A stretch of DNA of 7,634 nt from an uncultured Erysipelotrichaceae bacterium (GCA_900550005.1 URQL01000078.1:1-7634); one strand, 5' to 3'; counted from the first letter of the stretch, positions 1 to 5,327 are shown. Notes: generated by a model not told the origin, from the sequence alone. Program-made: numbers and translations.

Positions 1-477
1 TGTTTGGTTTTATTTATTGTGAGTGTAAAAACAGGAATAAAAATGAGCACTTATTTACAAAACAATTACAATCATATACTTACTGAGTGGACGAAGTTAC
101 CTATTAGTACAACTGTTTCTAAATTGTTTGATCCTTATTTTAAAAATGAACAAGAAACGAGTTTAGTTGTTAATCAAATTCAAAATTATGAGTGGGTAGA
201 AAAAAATCTTTATACAAGTTCATCTAATGAAGTTGTGGCTTTAGAAGAGGGAACGGTTATTGAAATAAGTGAGCAAGATCTACTTGGAAAATACCTGATT
301 GTTCAAGGAAAAAGTGGGATTAAAACGACCTATGGTTTATTGGATAATATTGAAATCAATTTGTATGATTATTTACATCCAGGGGATTTGATTGGTAGCT
401 ATGACAGTCAAGTTATTTTGATTTTTGATGATCACGGAAAAGAAATTTCTTATGATGAAGCTAAGAAAATTTTTTAA
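1..477 (+). CDS. spoIVFA: SpoIVFA-like regulator with degenerate M23/LytM domain (5' partial)
   Basis: The reading frame is open to the left edge, so the start lies outside the window; the in-frame TTG at 4 and ATG at 44 are not convincing starts. The first visible residues (LVLFIVSV) look like the end of a membrane segment. A linker follows, then a C-terminal domain (about residues 78-135) with the beta-strand pattern of the M23/LytM fold (EGTVIEI, YLIVQG, GIKTTYGLL, LHPGDLIGSY). The zinc-binding histidines of active M23 peptidases are missing, as is known for B. subtilis SpoIVFA, which holds the intramembrane protease SpoIVFB in a complex and is itself cleaved to release it. The call rests mainly on position: the gene overlaps a SpoIVFB-like protease gene that precedes rplU. 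It could also be a generic degenerate M23 protein, but the context makes that less likely. Confidence 0.8.
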   Translation, partial: CLVLFIVSVKTGIKMSTYLQNNYNHILTEWTKLPISTTVSKLFDPYFKNEQETSLVVNQIQNYEWVEKNLYTSSSNEVVALEEGTVIEISEQDLLGKYLIVQGKSGIKTTYGLLDNIEINLYDYLHPGDLIGSYDSQVILIFDDHGKEISYDEAKKIF

Positions 478-1168
478 GATTCATTGGTTTTGTTGGATTT
501 ATTTTTTTATTGCATTACTTAGTGGGTACATTAAATATTTTTTGATTAGTTTAAGTATTGTGATTATTCATGAATTAAGTCATCTATGGATGGCTTCTTT
601 TTATAAGTTTAAAGTTGAAAGGATGGTTATTTATCCTTTTGGAGCTTATTTACAAATGCCTTATTATGGACAATATGCTGTCTTAAAAGAAGTTTTGGTA
701 GCTATTAGTGGTCCTTTAAGTCATATTTTCATTTATTTTGTTTTAGTGACGTTTAAAAGTAAGTTGGGGTATTTAAATTATTATTATGCTTGTGATTTTA
801 ATTTAAAAATGGCTTTGTTTAATTTGCTTCCCATTTATCCTTTAGATGGTTATCGAATTTTTTTAGGAATACTTAGTTTTATATTTCCTTATCGTTTAAC
901 TTTAACGATCATGGCTGTTTTATCAATGATTATTTATCTTGGAGTTGTTTACCATTATTTAATGATCAATACTTATTTTATATTTGGGTATCTTGCCTAC
1001 TTACAAGTTCATCTTTATATGCAAAGAGATTTAGTTTATCGTTTATTTTTATTTTATCGTAATCGCTTTGTTATTTATAAAAAAATAAAGTTTAATCCAG
1101 GGTATTCTTATTACCGTCCGTATGTTAATTTATATAATAAAAAAGTCGAAAAAGTAGGGAAAAAATGA
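452..1168 (+). CDS. spoIVFB: SpoIVFB-like site-2 (M50) intramembrane metalloprotease, short form
   Basis: This is a polytopic membrane zinc protease of the S2P/M50 family. In B. subtilis, SpoIVFB cleaves pro-sigmaK in the membrane around the forespore. The zinc motif HELSH is at residues 40-44 (H40, E41, H44), inside a membrane segment. The third ligand motif, NLLPIYPLDG, is at 124-133 with D132. PFGAYL (62-67) and AISGPLSH (84-91) also match the family. Five to six hydrophobic segments are visible up to about residue 190. I chose ATG 452 (238 aa) because GGAAAAG (436-442) sits about 9 bases upstream; ATG 455 is equally possible, and an upstream TTG at 425 lacks a ribosome binding site. The gene overlaps the end of spoIVFA by 26 bases, which suggests coupled translation. 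After the last membrane segment only about 45 mostly basic and tyrosine-rich residues remain, so the CBS domain of the 288-residue B. subtilis enzyme is missing. Confidence 0.85.
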   Translation: MMKLRKFFKIHWFCWIYFFIALLSGYIKYFLISLSIVIIHELSHLWMASFYKFKVERMVIYPFGAYLQMPYYGQYAVLKEVLVAISGPLSHIFIYFVLVTFKSKLGYLNYYYACDFNLKMALFNLLPIYPLDGYRIFLGILSFIFPYRLTLTIMAVLSMIIYLGVVYHYLMINTYFIFGYLAYLQVHLYMQRDLVYRLFLFYRNRFVIYKKIKFNPGYSYYRPYVNLYNKKVEKVGKK

Positions 1169-1178
1169 GATAAATTTA

Positions 1179-1207
1179 TTTACATTTGAATTAAATTATG
1201 ATATATT
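1179..1207 (+). promoter_or_regulatory. sigmaA-type promoter of the rplU operon
   Basis: TTTACA (1179-1184) and TATATT (1202-1207) are separated by exactly 17 bases. A TG at 1199-1200 gives an extended -10 (TGnTATATT). Transcription would start near 1213-1215, just at the base of the first leader hairpin and about 98 bases before rplU. This is a prediction from sequence only. Confidence 0.75.
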
Positions 1208-1214
1208 ATTTCAT

Positions 1215-1309
1215 GTTGTAGACCTCTAGCTACAACCGCACATATAAGGTATTAAAGTTCTGCTGCCTTTGTTGGCGAGTCTTAGAGAAATAAAATTAGG
1301 AGGTGCGTT
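1215..1309 (+). promoter_or_regulatory. Ribosomal protein L21 leader-like structured 5' UTR
   Basis: The untranslated leader of rplU begins with a perfect 7-bp hairpin, GTTGTAG (1215-1221) / CTACAAC (1230-1236), with the 8-base loop ACCTCTAG. A second small hairpin, GCC (1265-1267) / GGC (1274-1276), follows, then the ribosome binding site AGGAGGTG (1298-1305). The loop bases ACCTC (1222-1226) are complementary to GAGGT (1300-1304) of the ribosome binding site, and CGCAC (1237-1241) is complementary to GTGCG (1303-1307). Position, length and the CCGCAC...GGCGAGTCT stretches fit the L21 leader known upstream of rplU in low-GC Gram-positives, whose ligand is presumed to be an r-protein. The family match is from memory, not from a covariance search. 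Confidence 0.7.
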
Positions 1310-1311
1310 AA

Positions 1312-1620
1312 ATGTTCGCAGTAATTGAAACAGGTGGAAAACAATTAAAAGTTGAAGCTGGTCAAGAAATTTATGTTGAAAAATTAGATGTTGAAGCTGG
1401 AGAAACTTATACTTTTGATAAAGTATTATTCGTAGGTGGAGATGAAACAAAAATTGGTGCTCCTTATGTAGAAGGTGCTACTGTATCAGCTAAAGTAGAA
1501 AAACATGGTAAAGAAAAGAAAGTGATTATTTACAAATATAATCCTAAAAAACATTATCATAAAAAACAAGGTCATCGTCAACCTTATACAAAATTAGTTA
1601 TTGAAGCAATCAATGCTTAA
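1312..1620 (+). CDS. rplU: 50S ribosomal protein bL21
   Basis: Protein of the large ribosomal subunit that binds 23S rRNA. The 102-residue length is normal for the family. It starts with the typical MFAVIETGGKQ and has the basic C-terminal signature running from about residue 73 to 94 (IYKYNPKK, then KKQGHRQPYT), followed by the usual LVIEAI end. The start is fixed by AGGAGGTG six bases upstream. It is the first gene of the rplU-prp-rpmA operon; the next gene begins two bases after its stop codon. Confidence 0.98.
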   Translation: MFAVIETGGKQLKVEAGQEIYVEKLDVEAGETYTFDKVLFVGGDETKIGAPYVEGATVSAKVEKHGKEKKVIIYKYNPKKHYHKKQGHRQPYTKLVIEAINA

Positions 1621-1622
1621 TC

Positions 1623-1937
1623 ATGATTAAAGTTTGTATTAAACGCGAAAATAATTTAATAAGTCAAATTTCTGCATCAGGACATGCATTGTTTGATCAA
1701 TATGGAAAAGATATTGTATGTGCTGGCGTAAGTTCGATTTTAATTGGTGGATTAAATGCGATCGATCAATTTGGATTGATTGCTAAATGTGACTATCAAA
1801 TCGAACCGGGAAATGTAGATGTATTTATAAAGGATTGTTTGAATCATGAATTACAAGTTATACTAGAGACCTTGGTAGTTCAATTAAAAACAATTCATGA
1901 AAGTTATTCTAATTATATATCTATTCAGGAGGTGTAA
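1623..1937 (+). CDS. prp: Prp cysteine protease that trims the bL27 N-terminus
   Basis: This is the ysxB/Prp family protein, 104 residues, close to the usual 105-112. Prp is known in Staphylococcus aureus to remove the N-terminal extension of ribosomal protein bL27, an essential step in bacteria that have the extension. The catalytic pair is visible as H21 in SASGHA and C33 in KDIVCAGVSS, and the conserved glycine-rich stretch ILIGGLNAI follows. The gene lies between rplU and rpmA, as in other Bacillota. Its ATG comes two bases after the rplU stop with no strong ribosome binding site, so translation is probably coupled to rplU. Its last codons (GAG GTG TAA) form part of the ribosome binding site of rpmA. 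Confidence 0.95.
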   Translation: MIKVCIKRENNLISQISASGHALFDQYGKDIVCAGVSSILIGGLNAIDQFGLIAKCDYQIEPGNVDVFIKDCLNHELQVILETLVVQLKTIHESYSNYISIQEV

Positions 1938-1940
1938 TGT

Positions 1941-2225
1941 ATGTTACTAAAATTAGATTTACAATTATTCGCTTCTAAAAAAGGGGTTGGATCAACTAAA
2001 AACGGTCGTGACTCTGAATCAAAAAGATTAGGAGCTAAATTATCAGATGGTCAAGTTTGTACAGCTGGATCAATCATTTACAGACAAAGAGGAACTAAAA
2101 TCCATCCAGGTACTAATGTAGGTAAAGGTGGAGATGACACTTTATTTGCAAAAGTTGATGGTGTTGTTAAATTTGAAAGATTAGGAAAAAACAAAAAGAA
2201 AGTATCTGTTTATCCTGTAGCTTAA
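1941..2225 (+). CDS. rpmA: 50S ribosomal protein bL27 precursor with Prp-cleavable extension
   Basis: Large-subunit protein whose mature N-terminus reaches the peptidyl transferase centre. The sequence begins MLLKLDLQLF-ASKKGVGS. The first ten residues form the extension found in Firmicutes, and cleavage by Prp is expected between F10 and A11, by analogy with the S. aureus site (FF-ASKKG). The extension reads LF rather than FF before the cut. The rest is a normal bL27 (STKNGRDSESKRLG, then IIYRQRGTKIHPG and KFERLGKNKK). The ATG at 1941 is fixed by AGGAGGTG at 1927-1934, which lies inside the end of prp. A terminator begins three bases after the stop. Confidence 0.98.
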   Translation: MLLKLDLQLFASKKGVGSTKNGRDSESKRLGAKLSDGQVCTAGSIIYRQRGTKIHPGTNVGKGGDDTLFAKVDGVVKFERLGKNKKKVSVYPVA

Positions 2226-2227
2226 TG

Positions 2228-2254
2228 AAAATCCCTACTTTGGGATTTTTTTTT
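2228..2254 (+). terminator. Intrinsic terminator after rpmA
   Basis: AAAATCCC (2228-2235) pairs perfectly with GGGATTTT (2242-2249) around a six-base loop, and the T run continues to 2254. It would end the rplU-prp-rpmA transcript. Only 39 bases separate it from the obg start codon. Confidence 0.9.
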
Positions 2255-2293
2255 AAAGCTTGGGAACAATAAAATTTGAATCGAGGTGAAAGT

Positions 2294-3583
2294 ATGCAAT
2301 TTATTGATAAAGCAAAAGTTTTTGTTCAAGCAGGTAAGGGTGGCGATGGTGTTGTTGCCTTCCGTCGTGAAGCCCATGTACCAAAAGGAGGACCTGCTGG
2401 TGGTGATGGTGGAAAAGGAGGAAGCGTCATTTTCGAAGCTACAACTTCAATGTCCACTTTACTTGATATTCGTTTTAAACGTGAATATAAGGCACGTAAT
2501 GGTGCCAATGGAATGGCTAAAAAAATGGCTGGTGCCAGCGCTGAAGATATTATTATTCGTGTTCCAGTAGGAACAATGATCACAAATGCGGATACGGGTG
2601 CAGTAATGGCCGATTTGACACAAGATAAACAACGCGTTGTTATTGCTAAAGGTGGACGTGGTGGACGCGGAAATGCCCGTTTTGCAACAAGTCGTAACCC
2701 TGCTCCAACTATTTGTGAAAGAGGAGAACCTGGAGAACAATTCAATCTAATTTGTGAATTAAAATTATTAGCTGATGTTGGTTTGGTGGGATTCCCTTCT
2801 GTAGGGAAATCAACACTTTTATCTGTTGTTTCAAGAGCAAGACCAGAAATCGCAGATTATCATTTTACAACGATTGTTCCTAATTTAGGTGTTGTTCAAG
2901 CAAAAGATGGGCGTTCTTTTGTTATGGCAGATTTACCTGGATTAATTGAAGGAGCAAGTCAAGGTAAGGGATTAGGTCATCAATTCTTACGTCATATCGA
3001 ACGTTGTCGTGTTATCGTTCATGTTATTGATATGGGAGCAAGTGAAGGCAGAGATCCTGTTGAAGATTACCGTATTATTAATGACGAACTTGGTCAATAT
3101 AAATATCGTTTATTAGAAAGACCACAAATTGTTATTGCTAATAAAATGGATTTAGAAGGAGCTGAGGAAAACTTAGCGCGCTTTAAAGAAGTTGTAGGAG
3201 ATGAAGTTGAGATCTTCCCTATTAGTGCCATTACCCATGATGGTTTAGATTTACCACTTTATCGTATTGCCGATTTACTTGAAAATACGCCTGAATTTGC
3301 TATGAGTGATGAAGAAATTCAAGAAAATAGTGTACTTTATACATTCGAAGGGGATTCACAACCTGAATTTAACATTCATAATTTAGGTAATGGGGTATTC
3401 GAAGTAACAGGTGAAAAAATTGAAAAAATTGTATCGATGACAAGCTTTACATCAGATGATGCATTTAAACGTTTTGCATTAAAAATGCGTCATTTAGGAT
3501 TGGATGAAGCTTTACGTATGGCAGGAATCCAAGATGGAAATTATGTTCGTATTCTAGATTTTGAATTTGAATGGATGAATTAA
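2294..3583 (+). CDS. obg: Obg/CgtA GTPase
   Basis: Essential GTPase of the Obg family involved in 50S ribosome assembly and stress/sporulation signalling. The ATG at 2294 (429 aa) was chosen over the in-frame start 18 bases upstream because GAGGTGA (2283-2289) precedes it at the right distance and the protein then begins MQFIDKAKVFV like other Obg proteins. Three domains are visible. The glycine-rich Obg fold (about 1-157) contains VPKGGPAGGDGGKGG. The G domain (about 160-330) has G1 GFPSVGKS (166-173), switch FTTIVPN (191-197), G3 DLPG (213-216), G4 NKMD (283-286) and G5 SAI (311-313). The C-terminal OCT domain (about 345-429) follows. No spo0B lies between rpmA and obg, unlike in B. subtilis. 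No good promoter is visible in the short gap after the rpmA terminator. Confidence 0.98.
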   Translation: MQFIDKAKVFVQAGKGGDGVVAFRREAHVPKGGPAGGDGGKGGSVIFEATTSMSTLLDIRFKREYKARNGANGMAKKMAGASAEDIIIRVPVGTMITNADTGAVMADLTQDKQRVVIAKGGRGGRGNARFATSRNPAPTICERGEPGEQFNLICELKLLADVGLVGFPSVGKSTLLSVVSRARPEIADYHFTTIVPNLGVVQAKDGRSFVMADLPGLIEGASQGKGLGHQFLRHIERCRVIVHVIDMGASEGRDPVEDYRIINDELGQYKYRLLERPQIVIANKMDLEGAEENLARFKEVVGDEVEIFPISAITHDGLDLPLYRIADLLENTPEFAMSDEEIQENSVLYTFEGDSQPEFNIHNLGNGVFEVTGEKIEKIVSMTSFTSDDAFKRFALKMRHLGLDEALRMAGIQDGNYVRILDFEFEWMN

Positions 3584-3584
3584 G

Positions 3585-3623
3585 AAAAAAAATCATAAGG
3601 CAAAATGCTTTATGATTTTTTTT
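3585..3623. terminator. Bidirectional terminator between convergent obg and the repressor gene
   Basis: The arms AATCATAAGGC (3591-3601) and GCTTTATGATT (3607-3617) pair with one G-U pair, around the loop AAAAT. They are flanked by a run of A on the left (3585-3592) and a run of T on the right (3616-3623), so the hairpin can terminate both strands. It begins one base after the obg stop and overlaps the stop codon of the - strand repressor gene. Confidence 0.9.
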
Positions 3624-4317
3624 AGTTTTGTAAGGCGCCTAATACTTTACCAACACAAAGGATATTCATGTTTTCATTAAAATGAATGTCATCATAATTT
3701 TTATTGTGAGAAATCAATTTATTTTTACCAAGTTGTTTTATGTAAGCTTCACCATCAATAACAAAAAGACCAATTTCACCGATTTGAATTTGATTTTGTT
3801 TTTTTATTAAAACGGTTTGACCGTCATAATAAGTTGGCTCCATACTGTTACCATTGATTCCAACAGCAAAATCGGCTGTACAATCTTTACTTACACCAAG
3901 AGGTTCACTAGGAATTGAATCAAAAAGATATTCACCTGGACCACAGCTTGCTAAACGCGGATAGCAGTCAATGTAGTGATCAGGAACGAATGAGTGATCA
4001 TTAACTAGACAACGTTGATGTTCTTGTTCTAAAGTATAGGTTAAGATATTTTGACTGATTTGATCTATTTCACGAAATTTTTTTACAAATTCTTGTTCTT
4101 CTAGTGAAAATGTAAATTGGGATGAAGGAAGATTAAAGAAGTAATTTGCATCTACATTGAGCAAATGACATATCTTTTCAAGTGTATCTAAATCAGGTTT
4201 ACTAATGCCTTTTTCCCAGTTGCTGATGGTTGTATTTTTTATATTAAGATATCTTGCCATCTCGGCTTGGGTCATTTTATTTTTTATTCTTGCTTTTTTT
4301 AATTGGTCTTTAAACAT
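3622..4317 (-). CDS. Self-cleaving XRE-HTH / S24 peptidase repressor (LexA/HdiR/CI-like)
   Basis: Predicted DNA-binding repressor that inactivates itself by autocleavage. An XRE helix-turn-helix occupies about residues 3-60 (MTQAEMARYLNIKNTTISNW), followed by a linker and an S24 domain (about 120-231). In 231-aa numbering, the cleavage site is C125-G126 in ASCGPGEYLF, the catalytic serine is S158 in GNSMEPTYYDG, and the catalytic lysine is K194 in EAYIKQLG. In LexA, CI and UmuD such proteins cut themselves when RecA is activated by DNA damage. A Cys-Gly site as in UmuD is found here instead of Ala-Gly. I prefer ATG 4317: AAGGAT lies about nine bases upstream, whereas the upstream GTG at 4326 directly follows it and leaves too little spacing. 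It diverges from a small membrane protein gene. The HTH is XRE-type, not the winged helix of true LexA, so this is HdiR/CI-like. The target and inducer are inferred. Confidence 0.88.
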   Translation of the reverse strand: MFKDQLKKARIKNKMTQAEMARYLNIKNTTISNWEKGISKPDLDTLEKICHLLNVDANYFFNLPSSQFTFSLEEQEFVKKFREIDQISQNILTYTLEQEHQRCLVNDHSFVPDHYIDCYPRLASCGPGEYLFDSIPSEPLGVSKDCTADFAVGINGNSMEPTYYDGQTVLIKKQNQIQIGEIGLFVIDGEAYIKQLGKNKLISHNKNYDDIHFNENMNILCVGKVLGALQN

Positions 4318-4343
4318 ATTTTCCACATCCTTTTCTACTTGAT

Positions 4344-4371
4344 ATTATAGCATAAAATAGAAAATAAGCAA
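4344..4371 (-). promoter_or_regulatory. Probable promoter of the S24 repressor gene
   Basis: On the - strand, a consensus TATAAT (4344-4349) is preceded after 16 bases by TTGCTT (4366-4371), a weak -35. Transcription would begin near 4337, about 20 bases before the ATG at 4317. One copy of the GCATAAAAT box (4350-4358, + strand reading) abuts the -10 on its upstream side, which would suit autoregulation. Confidence 0.55.
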
Positions 4372-4407
4372 TTTAATATTCATATATCATGAAATAAAAT
4401 GCATAAA

Positions 4408-4424
4408 ATCCATTGACAATGGAT
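4408..4424. promoter_or_regulatory. Perfect palindrome, likely repressor operator
   Basis: ATCCATTG and CAATGGAT flank a central A, giving a perfect 8+1+8 dyad. It encloses a TTGACA -35 hexamer (4413-4418) of the rightward promoter, so a dimeric repressor bound here would block that promoter. The adjacent divergent gene encodes an HTH/S24 repressor, the obvious candidate to bind it. It does not resemble the Bacillus LexA box. Confidence 0.6.
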
Positions 4425-4441
4425 AAACAAAGTTGTAAACT
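4413..4441 (+). promoter_or_regulatory. Promoter of the small membrane protein gene
   Basis: A consensus -35 TTGACA (4413-4418) is followed after 17 bases by TAAACT (4436-4441), a 4-of-6 match to the -10. Transcription would begin near 4448, leaving a leader of about 60 bases before the ATG at 4509. The -35 lies in the centre of the palindrome. A weaker alternative -10 (TATAAA, 4462-4467) lacks a good -35. Confidence 0.55.
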
Positions 4442-4508
4442 TTAATTGTTCAAGAAAAATGTATAAAATTAATATAAATTCAATACTATTGGAAAAGGAG
4501 AATGAATT

Positions 4509-4679
4509 ATGGATTTTGATGCATTACGTTTATTTGTATTTTTAATTATGATGACTTTGGTACTCCCTTGTATTTTATCACTTATTAATTGGGAACATGT
4601 GCGTATTTTGATTCGTCGTTATTTAGCTCGACAAGCAAAAAGAGCGTATTTAAGATTGAGCATAGAAAAAAAGATGTAG
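4509..4679 (+). CDS. 56-residue single-pass membrane protein, candidate target of the S24 repressor
   Basis: I do not recognise a family. The ATG at 4509 has a strong ribosome binding site, AAAGGAG (4494-4500), eight bases upstream, and the frame runs to TAG at 4677-4679. The N-terminus has two acidic residues (D2, D4). One hydrophobic helix of about 20 residues follows (7-27, containing LFVFLIMMTLVLP), then a basic, probably amphipathic tail (R32, R36, R37, R41, K44, R45, R49, K54, K55). The positive-inside rule predicts N-out/C-in. The gene diverges from the S24 repressor and its promoter overlaps a palindrome. By analogy with small SOS-induced membrane proteins (SidA, YneA, TisB) it could act as a division inhibitor or membrane-active stress peptide; this is inference from layout only. 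Its 3' end forms part of the def terminator. Confidence 0.72.
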   Translation: MDFDALRLFVFLIMMTLVLPCILSLINWEHVRILIRRYLARQAKRAYLRLSIEKKM

Positions 4680-4699
4680 CTGTAAAAAGATACATCTTT
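4666..4699 (-). terminator. Terminator of def, shared with the end of the small + strand gene
   Basis: AAAGATGTA (4670-4678) and TACATCTTT (4691-4699) pair perfectly over nine base pairs with a 12-base loop. Read on the - strand the hairpin is followed by seven T, a good terminator for def, whose stop codon lies at its edge. On the + strand the following TTTATTCTATTT is a weaker T-rich stretch. The left arm contains the last codons and part of the stop of the small membrane protein gene. Confidence 0.8.
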
Positions 4700-5267
4700 A
4701 TTCTATTTCCATTGCATTTGGTTTTGCTAAAAATGGATGATATTTATCTATGTAATCGTAGAATAATTTTCCTTCAAAATGATCAAGTTCATGTTGGAAA
4801 ACAATGGCATGATAGCCTCTTGCAACAATGGTTACTTCTTGATCTGTTAATAAATCATAAGCTTTAATTGTTACTTTAGCATGTCTAGGAACAAAACCTT
4901 GATGATCTTCATTAACGGATAAGCATCCTTCACCAGCTTTTAAATAAGCAAGTTTAGGTGTATAAGAAATTATTTTTGGATTAACAAGGGCATAAGCGAC
5001 TTTGTCGATTACTTCACCATTTTCATTATAATCTTGAATTAAAATGGCACACATTCTTTTTAATACACCAAGTTGTACAGCGGCAATCCCTACACCAGGT
5101 CTTAATCCATATTTTTCAGCAATTTCGTCATCTTGTGAGTTTTCTAGAAATTCATACATTGACATAAGCAAATCATGGTCTTCTTTTGATAAAGGAAGAG
5201 GAACTTCTATCGATTTTTGTCTTAATACTTCATGAGAGTCATCAATAATATCTTTCATTGTAATCAT
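4698..5267 (-). CDS. def: Peptide deformylase (type 2, Gram-positive)
   Basis: Metalloenzyme that removes the formyl group from the initiator methionine of new proteins in the cytosol. All three motifs are present: GVGIAAVQ at 58-65 (motif I, with V where AAPQ is usual), EGCLS at 113-117 with metal ligand C115, and QHELDH at 158-163 with ligands H159 and H163 and catalytic E160. The 189-residue length and the insertion between motifs fit the type 2 class, and the sequence is close in layout to B. subtilis YkrB. The start ATG at 5267 is fixed by GGAGGTG (5274-5280, - strand) six bases upstream; the in-frame GTG further up overlaps that ribosome binding site and is rejected. The upstream neighbour on the same strand ends in a terminator, so def probably has its own weak promoter or relies on readthrough. 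Confidence 0.97.
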   Translation of the reverse strand: MITMKDIIDDSHEVLRQKSIEVPLPLSKEDHDLLMSMYEFLENSQDDEIAEKYGLRPGVGIAAVQLGVLKRMCAILIQDYNENGEVIDKVAYALVNPKIISYTPKLAYLKAGEGCLSVNEDHQGFVPRHAKVTIKAYDLLTDQEVTIVARGYHAIVFQHELDHFEGKLFYDYIDKYHPFLAKPNAMEIE

Positions 5268-5299
5268 CTCGAACACCTCCGTAATTTATTTTAACAAAT

Positions 5300-5327
5300 A
5301 AAAAGTGCTAAGGGAAGTCCCTTAGCA
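5300..5327 (-). terminator. Terminator of the YjcZ-like gene, overlapping its stop codon
   Basis: TGCTAAGGGA (5306-5315) and TCCCTTAGCA (5318-5327) form a perfect stem; the realistic form has nine pairs and a four-base loop. On the - strand it is followed by CTTTTTATTT. The TAA stop of the upstream gene (5322-5324) and its last two bases before it lie inside the stem, so there is no spacer between translation end and terminator. Confidence 0.88.

Larger units (their letters stand above)
4350..4469. repeat. Repeated boxes in the divergent control region
   Basis: On the + strand the nonamer GCATAAAAT occurs at 4350-4358 and 4401-4409, with a one-base variant GTATAAAAT at 4461-4469. An additional inverted repeat TTCAT-(5)-ATGAA lies at 4379-4393. 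Two copies lie next to promoter elements and one next to the main palindrome. They may be accessory operator sites, or chance in AT-rich DNA. Confidence 0.4.

Noticed and set aside
4..44. TTG at 4 or ATG at 44 as start of the SpoIVFA-like gene
   Set aside because: No ribosome binding site before either, and the frame begins inside what looks like a membrane segment, so the gene is cut by the window edge.
1226..1450. - strand frame over the L21 leader and rplU start
   Set aside because: Antisense to rplU and its leader, with no ribosome binding site or protein family features.
2286..2570. + strand open frame in a second phase inside obg
   Set aside because: Fully contained in obg with a composition explained by the shifted reading of its codons.
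2326..2745. Long open frames on the - strand opposite the 5' part of obg
   Set aside because: They mirror the glycine/proline-rich Obg domain; no ribosome binding site, no recognisable domain, fully antisense to a certain gene.
4327..4508. Bacillus-type LexA box in the divergent region
   Set aside because: No CGAAC-(4)-GTTCG type sequence is present; the palindrome found is different.
3622..4679. Prophage remnant
   Set aside because: A CI-like repressor could suggest it, but no integrase, excisionase, attachment repeats or other phage genes flank it, and both sides are housekeeping genes.
4589..4867. + strand frame running into def
   Set aside because: It overlaps the small membrane gene in another phase and then def in antisense; no ribosome binding site.
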